In this document: in pieces, positions 26,958-33,837 of the stretch
Layout: each line of letters begins with the position of its first letter
Position numbering within the stretch: position 1 is the stretch's first letter
NCBI GenBank assembly: GCA_021846285.1
Contig: JAJZCB010000038.1
Coordinates: forward strand, 1-33,837
Direction: 5' to 3'
DNA length: 33,837 nucleotides
Origin: Bacillota bacterium
GTDB taxonomy: Bacteria > Bacillota > Bacilli > Alicyclobacillales > SLC66
Made by a program: the position numbers and the translations under genes
The notes under the pieces: generated by a model
The model's input: the letters and a program-made list of their open reading frames with translations, nothing else
Told to the model about the DNA's origin: nothing
The model's database searches: none

Positions 26958-27236
26958 GTGAGCGTCCGTCTCATTAACATTGGGTTTGGCAACATGGTGG
27001 CCGTGAACCGCATTGTTTCGATCGTCGGACCTGAATCCGCGCCGATCAAGCGACTGATTCAGGAGGCCAGGGAGAGCGGCAAACTGATTGACGCAACGTA
27101 TGGCAGGCGGACAAGGGCCGTGATTGTCTGTGACAGTGATCACGTGATCCTGTGCGCCGTTCAGCCGGAGACAGTGACCCACCGGATGACGCAAGACCCG
27201 AAAGAAGAGCCTGCGGTCGACGAGGAAGACGCGTAG
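26958..27236 (+). CDS. remA: RemA-family extracellular matrix regulator (DUF370)
   Basis: RemA is a small DNA-binding activator of biofilm matrix and osmoprotection genes in Bacillus, assembled in rings. This 92-residue homologue shows the family core [20 protein letters not shown], a following [20 protein letters not shown], and [20 protein letters not shown]. The GTG at 26958 is preceded by GGGGGGAG. The C-terminal tail is acidic and not conserved in the family. In most Bacillota gmk follows immediately; here only 68 bases separate remA from rpoZ. Confidence 0.92.
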   Translation: MSVRLINIGFGNMVAVNRIVSIVGPESAPIKRLIQEARESGKLIDATYGRRTRAVIVCDSDHVILCAVQPETVTHRMTQDPKEEPAVDEEDA

Positions 27237-27304
27237 GCGGCGATCGCAGGTTGTTGCGGCATGGCAACAGTGACGAATGAAATTGATCAGGGGGTCGCAT
27301 AGCG

Positions 27305-27514
27305 ATGATTTTGTATCCGTCGATCGACAAATTGGTGGATTTGGTGGACAGTAAGTATACACTGGTAATCGCGTCATCGAAACGCGCACGGTCTCTCCAG
27401 GAGGGTGCGCGGCCGCACGCTCACGTAAAGTCGGGTAAGTTTGTCAGTGTGGCGCTGCGCGAACTGGAATTGGGCTCCATCACGTATTTTCGCACGCGCG
27501 AAGGCATTAAGTAA
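27305..27514 (+). CDS. rpoZ: RNA polymerase omega subunit
   Basis: The omega subunit binds the beta' subunit and helps polymerase assembly. At 69 residues it is the short Bacillota form (about 67 in Bacillus). The sequence shows ILYPSIDKLVDLVDSKYTLV and the conserved IASSKRARSLQEGA, then KFVSVALRELELGSI. GGGGGT lies upstream of the ATG. coaBC follows after 43 bases. Confidence 0.92.
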   Translation: MILYPSIDKLVDLVDSKYTLVIASSKRARSLQEGARPHAHVKSGKFVSVALRELELGSITYFRTREGIK

Positions 27515-27557
27515 GCGAATTTGGGTGGTGCGGGTCGATCCCCGGAGGTGTGCACGG

Positions 27558-28781
27558 ATGGACGGAAAAACGATCGTACTAGGCATTACGGGGGGCATCG
27601 CAGCCTACAAGGCGGCTATGTTGGCCAGTGCGCTCACCAAACGCGGGGCGCGCGTTCAAACGGTGATGACTAGGCATGCGACACAGTTTATCACACCCCT
27701 GACGTTGCAAAGCGTAACGCGCCAACCCGTGTTTGTCGATATGTTTGACGAACGTGATCCGTCGCGCGTTGCACACATTGCCTTGGCGGACGACGCTGAT
27801 CTGGTCGTTGTGGCCCCCGCTACGGCGGACGCCATCGCGCGCGTCGCTCATGGGGCGGGCGACGACATGCTGACGACCATGTTGCTTGCCACAAGAGCCC
27901 CAGTTATAATGGCTCCGGCCATGAATGTACATATGTATGAAAATCCGATCGTACAGCGCAACTTGGGCATTCTGCGCGAGGTGGGGTTTTACGTTGCGGA
28001 ACCGGGGGTCGGCCCGCTTGCTTGCGGCTATACAGGGCGGGGCCGATTGATGGAACCGGATGAGCTTGTCGAGTTTATCGATATGGTTCTGACACCAAAG
28101 CTTCTCGCGAACCGGAGCGTGCTCGTGACTGCGGGCCCAACCCGGGAACGCATTGATCCGGTGCGGTATCTCTCCAACGATTCGACGGGCACCATGGGTT
28201 ATGCGCTCGCTCAGATGGCGTGGCGCATGGGCGCCAAGGTAACGCTGGTCACGGGACCAGTGGCAAAGGAACCGCCGATGGGGGTCGAGACAGTGGCTGT
28301 GAACAGCGCGCAAGAGATGCTGCGAGCAGTCGTCGAACGCGCGCCATACAGTGACATTGTCATCAAATCAGCCGCGGTGGCCGATTATCGTCCCGCGCAG
28401 GCAGCAACGGTCAAAATCAAAAAGACTGACCAGGAACTGCGCCTCGACCTGGTTCGCACCGCGGACATCCTGCAGGCTGTGCGGGCTGTTCGCAACTCGT
28501 CTTCGTATGTGGTTGGCTTTGCCGCCGAAACACACGATGTCGATTATTACGCCCGCAAGAAACTTCAGGAAAAGGAACTGGACATGCTTGTACTGAACGA
28601 TATCCTCGAAGAGGGAGCGGGTTTTGGCGATACGACCAATCGGGTGACACTCTACTTTGCGGACGGCGCGGTCCTTCCGCTGGGGCTAGCCCCCAAATTG
28701 GCTGTCGCAGGCGACATCCTGTCGCACGTGGCCAGCCGTTGCGGGGCGACTGGCCGCGTGAATTCGCCGCACACGATATGA
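27558..28781 (+). CDS. coaBC: Bifunctional phosphopantothenoylcysteine decarboxylase/synthetase
   Basis: This enzyme joins phosphopantothenate to cysteine (CoaB, C-terminal) and decarboxylates the product (CoaC, N-terminal, FMN-dependent) in coenzyme A synthesis. It has 407 residues. CoaC motifs: VLGITGGIAAYKAAMLASAL, VAPATADAIARVAHG, and PAMNVHMYENP with the catalytic Asn. CoaB motifs: VLVTAGPTRERIDPVRYLSN and the C-terminal KIKKTD. The ATG at 27558 follows GGAGGTG; longer frames lack a site. The stop overlaps the priA start (ATGA). Confidence 0.96.
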   Translation: MDGKTIVLGITGGIAAYKAAMLASALTKRGARVQTVMTRHATQFITPLTLQSVTRQPVFVDMFDERDPSRVAHIALADDADLVVVAPATADAIARVAHGAGDDMLTTMLLATRAPVIMAPAMNVHMYENPIVQRNLGILREVGFYVAEPGVGPLACGYTGRGRLMEPDELVEFIDMVLTPKLLANRSVLVTAGPTRERIDPVRYLSNDSTGTMGYALAQMAWRMGAKVTLVTGPVAKEPPMGVETVAVNSAQEMLRAVVERAPYSDIVIKSAAVADYRPAQAATVKIKKTDQELRLDLVRTADILQAVRAVRNSSSYVVGFAAETHDVDYYARKKLQEKELDMLVLNDILEEGAGFGDTTNRVTLYFADGAVLPLGLAPKLAVAGDILSHVASRCGATGRVNSPHTI

Positions 28782-31015
28782 TCGTCGCCTCCATAGCGGT
28801 TCTGATGCGAGCGAGACAGGTGGACCAGCTATACGACTACGAGGCGCCCGCGTCAGTCAGTGTGCAGATAGGGCAATGCGTGATGGTTCCGTTTGGCGCA
28901 CGGTACGTTCTGGGCTATGTGGTGAAGCTCACACAGGTAGATCACTCGGCTGCGGCAGGAGAGACCCAGGCGCGCGTTCTGCGGATGCTTGATCGCGAGC
29001 CGCTGTACAACGCTCCCGTGCTCGCCGCAGAGTTGATTGAACTGGCGGCGTTCTTGCGGCACCGTTACATGTGCACCTGGGGAGCAGCCATTCAGACCAT
29101 GTTGCCGCCCGCGACCCGTACGAGTCAGAAAGTGCGTTACAGGGCGCCGGATCAGTGCAATGCGTCGCTCCTGCCGGAAGAACTGCTTCGCTACCTGAAA
29201 CGGTATGGGGGAGCAAGCAAAAAAGTGCTTCTCGACCGTTTTCATGTGACTGCCCAGCAATTGGCCAAATGGCTGGAAGACGGGTCTTTGACCGCCGTAT
29301 CCGAAGCTGTGCAAAAGTACAGTCGCACGCGGTCGACAGTTGCTGCGGATGATGATCTAGCCGCTGCGCCCCTTGAACCCAGTATGGTCCTGTCGACAGA
29401 ACAGAAGGCGGCTTACGATTCGGTATGCTCAGCTCTGGATCAGCGAACGGCGCGGACTTTCGTCTTGCGGGGCGTAACTGGCAGCGGCAAGACGGAAGTT
29501 TACCTGCAGGCGATCGAATATGCGCTTGGATGTGACCTGCAGGCTATTATGCTGGTTCCGGAGATTGCCCTGACGACGCAGATGACAGCCCGCTTCAAGC
29601 GGCGGTTTGGAACGCGGGTAGCTGTGCTGCACAGTCATCTCACGGAACGTGAAAAGCACACGCAGTGGCATCGCATCGCAAATGGACAAGCCGACGTTGT
29701 CATCGGGGCGCGATCCGCCATCTTTGCGCCGCTGGCAAGACTGGGGTTGATTCTGATCGATGAAGAGCACGAATCGACGTACAAACAGGATCGAGAGCCG
29801 CGCTACGTGGTGCGGGAAGTCGCACAGTGGCGGTCGGAACGCGCAGGCGCCGCAGTCGTTTTGGGCAGCGCTACTCCGTCGCTCGATGCGATGTACAGAG
29901 CGGAGCGCGGGCGTTATCAACTGCTCACCCTCAATGCGCGTATTCGGCAGCGTCCATTGCCGGAAGTATCGGTAGTCGACATGAGACAGGAGCTTCGGAC
30001 AGGAGGCCGCTCTCTATTTAGCGGAGTGCTGCGAGAGGCGCTTGAGAACACGCTGGCGCGACGGGAACAGGCCATACTGTTTTTAAACAGGCGTGGTTTT
30101 TCGACTGTCCTGCTTTGTCGCGAGTGTGGAGAAGCAGCCACGTGCCCGCACTGCGATGTGTCTCTCACGTTGCATAAGACGCGCAGCGGGGCGCTGCTGC
30201 GCTGTCATTTTTGCGGACATGCGGAAGGGCTCCGCACGCAGTGCGGGGGCTGCGGAAGTGCGCGCGTGAGGCAGTTTGGCGCCGGCACACAACGTGTTGA
30301 ACATGAGTTGTTGGAACTGTTTCCCGATCTGCGGGTCGTGCGAATGGATGTGGATACAACGACAGCCAAAGGAGCGCATGAACGTCTGCTCGCAGAATTT
30401 GAACGCGGCGACGCCGACATTTTGCTCGGAACGCAGATGATTGCCAAGGGGCTGGATTTTGCGCGGGTTTCTCTAGTTGGCGTGGTAGCGGCGGATACGT
30501 CGCTTCACGTACCCGACTTTCGGGCAGCGGAACGCACGTTTCAACTGCTGGTACAGGTCGCGGGACGCGCGGGCCGACACGAGACTCCGGGCCGGATGAT
30601 CGTGCAGACATTCGCCCCGGACCACTATGCGATTCTGGCCGCAGCGCGCCAGGACTATGGGCGCTTCTACGAGACGGAGCTTGCGGCGAGGAAAATGATG
30701 GAGTACCCGCCGTTTACTGAGATTACCCAATTCCTGATTGCCCACCGGGACGAGCAGCAGGCGCTGCGTCATGCCACCGCATTGCAGGATGAGCTCGCGC
30801 ACCAACTGCAGTCTGTTCCCGGAGTGCGAGTGCTGCCGGCCGTGCCTGCCGCCGTGCCGCGCGCCAAAGGTCTGTATCGATATCAGGTCATGGCGCTGTA
30901 CCGATCATTCGCAGCGGTGCGCGCTGCTGTGCAGGACGTGTACAGGCGCGCACTCAGCAAGGCGCCCACCGACCTGTCGATAACCATAGACGTGAATGCC
31001 CATTCTGTTGGGTAG
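28778..31015 (+). CDS. priA: Primosomal helicase PriA
   Basis: PriA recognises stalled forks and reloads the replicative helicase. The 745-residue protein starts with the 3'-end-binding domain (VLMRARQVDQLYDYEAP). The helicase core has GVTGSGKTEVYLQAIEYA (Walker A, near residue 231) and LILIDEEHESTYKQDREPRY (Walker B DEEH). The zinc insertion near residues 446-493 contains eight Cys (CRECGEAATCPHC, CHFCGHAEG, CGGCGSARV). The C-terminal helicase motifs include LLGTQMIAKGLDF and QVAGRAGR. The start at ATG 28778 overlaps coaBC. Hairpin repeat copy 3 separates it from def. Confidence 0.97.
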   Translation: MIVASIAVLMRARQVDQLYDYEAPASVSVQIGQCVMVPFGARYVLGYVVKLTQVDHSAAAGETQARVLRMLDREPLYNAPVLAAELIELAAFLRHRYMCTWGAAIQTMLPPATRTSQKVRYRAPDQCNASLLPEELLRYLKRYGGASKKVLLDRFHVTAQQLAKWLEDGSLTAVSEAVQKYSRTRSTVAADDDLAAAPLEPSMVLSTEQKAAYDSVCSALDQRTARTFVLRGVTGSGKTEVYLQAIEYALGCDLQAIMLVPEIALTTQMTARFKRRFGTRVAVLHSHLTEREKHTQWHRIANGQADVVIGARSAIFAPLARLGLILIDEEHESTYKQDREPRYVVREVAQWRSERAGAAVVLGSATPSLDAMYRAERGRYQLLTLNARIRQRPLPEVSVVDMRQELRTGGRSLFSGVLREALENTLARREQAILFLNRRGFSTVLLCRECGEAATCPHCDVSLTLHKTRSGALLRCHFCGHAEGLRTQCGGCGSARVRQFGAGTQRVEHELLELFPDLRVVRMDVDTTTAKGAHERLLAEFERGDADILLGTQMIAKGLDFARVSLVGVVAADTSLHVPDFRAAERTFQLLVQVAGRAGRHETPGRMIVQTFAPDHYAILAAARQDYGRFYETELAARKMMEYPPFTEITQFLIAHRDEQQALRHATALQDELAHQLQSVPGVRVLPAVPAAVPRAKGLYRYQVMALYRSFAAVRAAVQDVYRRALSKAPTDLSITIDVNAHSVG

Positions 31016-31033
31016 ACCTTCACGGCGCTTCGC

Positions 31034-31162
31034 GCCAGCAACAACCGGGATGAAAAAGCCCGCTCGTCAGGATTCATATGCTGTGCCCGTCGCGAGTTCG
31101 GCGCAGCCGTGTCTGAGTAGGGGCACAGCATATGAATCCGGTCGGCAGGAGTAAGCCATTTT
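31034..31162 (+). repeat. Structured intergenic repeat, copy 3
   Basis: The left arm GGATTCATATGCTGTGCCC (31070-31088) pairs perfectly with GGGCACAGCATATGAATCC (31121-31139), 19 bp. The loop keeps CGAGTTCGGCGCAGCCGTG but the stem differs from copies 1 and 2 at paired positions on both arms (for example TCG:CGA there, TCA:TGA here). It opens with GCCAGCAACAACCGGGATGA. It lies between priA and def, with def only about 23 bases after it, so it is probably transcribed within the operon. Confidence 0.85.
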
Positions 31163-31184
31163 TGAGCGAAGGAGAGAGCGGGGG

Positions 31185-31658
31185 ATGGGGATACGCGTCA
31201 TAAGAACTGGCAATGATCCGGTGTTGCGCCAGGCTGCGCGGCCTGTGGCGGCCATTGATCCCTACATATGGATGCTGCTGGACGACATGGCGGAAACCAT
31301 GTATTACGCCCGCGGGATCGGCCTGGCCGCAACGCAGATTGGCATTTTGCGGCGCGTGATCGTGGCGGATGTAGGTGATGGGCTTGTCGAATTGGTCAAC
31401 CCCCAGTGGCGGCTGCTGGAAGGAGAGACGCTTGCCACGGAAGGTTGCCTTAGTCTGCCTGGCAAGCGCGGGTTTGTAAAGCGCGCGCAGCGCGTGATCA
31501 TTGCAGGAGTCGATCGATACGGACAGGAGCTTGTGATTACCGCGCAAGATCTTTATGCGCGTTGTCTGCAGCATGAGGTGGATCACCTGAACGGCGTTCT
31601 GTTTGTCGATAAAGAAGTGCCTGCACCGAGTCAGGAGAGTGTTTCGGAGCGTGTTTAA
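31185..31658 (+). CDS. def: Peptide deformylase
   Basis: Def removes the formyl group from the N-terminal Met of new proteins, using a metal ion. All three motifs are intact in 157 residues: GIGLAATQIG (44-53), EGCLS with the metal-binding Cys 88, and the HEVDH helix (130-134). The ATG at 31185 follows GGAGAG. It overlaps the fmt start by eight bases; fmt makes the formyl-Met-tRNA whose formyl group Def later removes. Confidence 0.97.
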   Translation: MGIRVIRTGNDPVLRQAARPVAAIDPYIWMLLDDMAETMYYARGIGLAATQIGILRRVIVADVGDGLVELVNPQWRLLEGETLATEGCLSLPGKRGFVKRAQRVIIAGVDRYGQELVITAQDLYARCLQHEVDHLNGVLFVDKEVPAPSQESVSERV

Positions 31659-32601
31659 ACCAAGGATCGTCTTTATGGGTACACCGGACTTTGCCGTAAA
31701 GTCTCTCACCGCCCTTTTGGATGAGGGCTGGCCCGTTGTGGGTGTCGTTACCCAGCCAGACCGTTCCGTCGGTCGCAAGCGGGTGCTGACCCCTTCGCCG
31801 GTAAAGAGCATGGCGCTGCAAGCAGCGATTCCGGTTTTACAACCGGATCGAGTCAGAAGACCTGAGGCGCTGAGGACCATCGCGGCATGGCAGCCAAACA
31901 TCATCGTCACCGCCGCCTATGGTCAGATTCTGCCGTCCGCGCTGCTTGAGATGGCAGAGCTGGGCGCTTTCAACGTGCATGCCTCCTTACTGCCAAAATA
32001 CCGCGGCGCGGCTCCCATTCAATGGGCTATGATCAACGGGGAAGAGAGAACCGGAATTACCATCATGACGATGGTGAAAGAACTGGACGCAGGTCCGGTT
32101 TGGGCGACTGCCGAGACCGCCATCGATCCGGCGGACACCTATGGAACATTGCATGATCGTTTGGCCATCCTGGGAGCTGAGCTGCTGCGCGACTCACTGC
32201 CCCTGATCATCAGTGGTCAGTTGGTCGCGCAGCCGCAGGATGACAGTGCGGCGACCTATGCCCCGCCCATCAGGCGCGACGATGAACAGATTGACTTCAG
32301 GCAAACTGCTCATCGAGTGTGCAACTTCGTTCGGGCGCTCAGTCCACGACCGGGCGCTTTCACTCGAGTGGGCGATGCACTATGGAAAATCTGGTGCGCG
32401 TATCCTGATGAAATCTGGTCGGGAAGCGCTCGTCCGGGGCAGTTTGTCGGACAACGGTCCGATGGACCTGTGATTGCCTGCGGCGACGGCGCGATCGTTG
32501 TTACTCGCCTGCAGATGGCTGGCAGGACGGCGCAGAACGGCGCGGAGTTTTTGCGTGGGGTCAGGGATATCGAAACACTGTGCTGTGTGCATGATGAGTA
32601 A
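31651..32601 (+). CDS. fmt: Methionyl-tRNA formyltransferase
   Basis: Fmt formylates initiator Met-tRNA using 10-formyl-THF. It has 316 residues, typical for the family. The N-terminal domain begins FKPRIVFMGTPDFAVKSL and includes the formyl-THF/catalytic stretch NVHASLLPKYRGAAPIQWAM. The C-terminal tRNA-binding domain covers about the last 110 residues. The GTG at 31651 is chosen because the family begins directly before this segment; an ATG at 31603 would add residues from the def frame. The end overlaps rsmB by 11 bases. Confidence 0.95.
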   Translation: MFKPRIVFMGTPDFAVKSLTALLDEGWPVVGVVTQPDRSVGRKRVLTPSPVKSMALQAAIPVLQPDRVRRPEALRTIAAWQPNIIVTAAYGQILPSALLEMAELGAFNVHASLLPKYRGAAPIQWAMINGEERTGITIMTMVKELDAGPVWATAETAIDPADTYGTLHDRLAILGAELLRDSLPLIISGQLVAQPQDDSAATYAPPIRRDDEQIDFRQTAHRVCNFVRALSPRPGAFTRVGDALWKIWCAYPDEIWSGSARPGQFVGQRSDGPVIACGDGAIVVTRLQMAGRTAQNGAEFLRGVRDIETLCCVHDE

Positions 32602-33837
32602 CATCGCACCCGCCAGGATGTGCGCCTATGATGTATTGCGACAGGTTGACACCGCTGATGCCTACGCACATATCGCCTTGCGCGCGGCTATTGAACGGCG
32701 GAGGCTGCCAGCGGTCGATGTCGGCCTGGCAAGTGAATTGGTAGCGGGTGTTCTGACGGCGCAGAGACTCCTCGATGACAGCATCTCGCGGCACTCCAGG
32801 ATAGCGTTTGCAAAACTGGATCCACGAGTAGTCGTCATCTTGCGCATGAGTATATACCAGATTGCTTTTTTATCGCGCATACCCCACTATGCAGTCGTGG
32901 CCGACGCCGTAGAGATGGCCAAACAGGCGGCGCCGCGAGCAGCCGGATTCGTCAATGCCGTGTTGCGTTCGCTATTGCGCCAGAAAGACTGGCGGACATT
33001 GTGGAGTGAATTGCCAACCCCGCTGCCGAGCCGCTCGGAAATCGGATTGCATCTATCGTATCCCGATTTTCTGGTCGATCACTTTTGCAACTCTTGCGGC
33101 GACATGTTTGGCAGTGAGGTCATGCTTGCTCAAAATAGACGAAAGGGACGGACGTTACGGATAAACAGCGCACGATGCACTCGTGATGAAGTGATTGCTC
33201 TATTGGCTGAAGAGGGCGTGGAAGCCGAGGAATCACCGATCTCTCCTTTCGGCGTTCGGTTGCCGGCGGGCGTCAACCCGTCTATGTTGCGGGCATACAC
33301 GACGGGCATGTGCTCGCTCCAGGGTGAAAGCTCGATGCTGATAGCCCCCCTGCTCGGATCTCTGAATGGGAAACGTGTGTTGGACGCATGTGCAGCGCCC
33401 GGAGGAAAAGCGCTGCACATGGCAGAACTAGCGGCAGACGATACATCCATAACTGCTGTGGACATCCACGCCCATCGTGTGGCGACGATCCGCCGCCAGG
33501 CGGAGCGATTGCGACTGCAATCCGTACAGACCGTTGTAGCGGATGCGCGCACCGTAACAGGGGATTACGATGCCGTGCTTCTCGATGCGCCATGTTCAGG
33601 GTTGGGAACAATTGGTCGCCATCCCGATATCAAATGGCGCGCGAAACCAGGGGAGATTGAGTCGCTTGTAGCGCTGCAAAAGGATTTGCTCGATGCGATG
33701 GCCGAGCGCGTGCGTCCAGGAGGCATTTTGCTCTATACTACCTGTACACTGTCTCCTCTAGAGAACGCTGTGCAGATTGAGCGGTTTTTGGAACGCAGAT
33801 CCGACTTCTCGCCAGTTCCGGTTGTCCTTCCCGTTCC
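32591..33837 (+). CDS. rsmB: 16S rRNA (cytosine-967-C5) methyltransferase, 3' partial
   Basis: RsmB (Sun/Fmu) methylates C967 of 16S rRNA from SAM. 415 codons are visible and the frame is still open at the window edge; the family is about 440-450 residues, so only the last part is missing. An N-terminal NusB-like domain (ARMCAYDVLRQVDTADAYA, YAVVADAVEMAKQAAPRAAG) precedes the methyltransferase. SAM site: VLDACAAPGGKALHM. Catalytic Cys: DAPCSGLGTIGRHPD (Cys 335) and TTCTLSPLEN (Cys 385). The ATG at 32591 overlaps fmt; a second ATG follows directly. The ribosome binding site is weak, so coupling to fmt is likely. Confidence 0.93.
   Translation, partial: MMSNIAPARMCAYDVLRQVDTADAYAHIALRAAIERRRLPAVDVGLASELVAGVLTAQRLLDDSISRHSRIAFAKLDPRVVVILRMSIYQIAFLSRIPHYAVVADAVEMAKQAAPRAAGFVNAVLRSLLRQKDWRTLWSELPTPLPSRSEIGLHLSYPDFLVDHFCNSCGDMFGSEVMLAQNRRKGRTLRINSARCTRDEVIALLAEEGVEAEESPISPFGVRLPAGVNPSMLRAYTTGMCSLQGESSMLIAPLLGSLNGKRVLDACAAPGGKALHMAELAADDTSITAVDIHAHRVATIRRQAERLRLQSVQTVVADARTVTGDYDAVLLDAPCSGLGTIGRHPDIKWRAKPGEIESLVALQKDLLDAMAERVRPGGILLYTTCTLSPLENAVQIERFLERRSDFSPVPVVLPV

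Noticed and set aside
31074-31910. 278-codon open frame opposite def and fmt
   Set aside because: Runs through repeat copy 3 and two certain genes; no family match.

Overview
The window reads as chromosomal DNA from a Bacillota bacterium. The Gram-positive pyrimidine order carA-carB-pyrK-pyrD-pyrF is present, and pyrK implies a type 1B dihydroorotate dehydrogenase. The block yicC-remA-rpoZ-coaBC-priA-def-fmt-rsmB and a bacterial RqcH also fit. The fairly GC-rich composition and gene order suggest an Alicyclobacillaceae-like relative; that placement is inference. No rRNA, tRNA, CRISPR array or intact insertion sequence was recognised.

Layout. (1) 1-6724: end of a pyrimidine operon (carA partial, carB, pyrK, pyrD, pyrF), tightly packed with overlapping starts and stops. 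A degraded frame resembling the start of pyrE follows, then the first copy of a hairpin repeat and an MFS permease gene (7170-8426). (2) About 8.4-18.8 kb: an accessory island. It holds a truncated C5-DNA methyltransferase, two diverged copies of a module (PC4/YdbC-like ssDNA-binding protein on minus; a small exported-looking protein of unknown function on plus; a convergent Asp-box/Ycf48-like beta-propeller gene on minus), an HTH protein, a decayed small gene, a four-helix membrane protein, and an operon of ECF sigma factor, putative membrane anti-sigma and exported protein. (3) 18.8-25.9 kb: a DUF2254-type membrane protein, a convergent SDR-rqcH operon and a divergent calcium-type P-type ATPase. 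(4) 26.0-33.8 kb: the housekeeping block yicC, remA, rpoZ, coaBC, priA, def, fmt, rsmB (cut by the window end). The usual gmk between remA and rpoZ is absent.

How they work together. The first block makes carbamoyl phosphate, orotate and UMP. The last block covers RNA turnover, the RNA polymerase omega subunit, coenzyme A synthesis, replication restart, N-terminal formyl-Met handling and 16S rRNA methylation. The sigma/anti-sigma operon probably controls an envelope response, with the exported protein as likely target or sensor partner.

Most unusual signals: a family of three intergenic elements with a conserved loop and a stem whose sequence changes on both arms together (6961-7084, 18671-18797, 31034-31162); the duplicated PC4/exported-protein/propeller module; three reading-frame breaks at homopolymer runs, all inside the island; apparent CTG starts with good ribosome binding sites on yicC and the DUF2254 gene; and the absence of gmk and an intact pyrE from their usual places.
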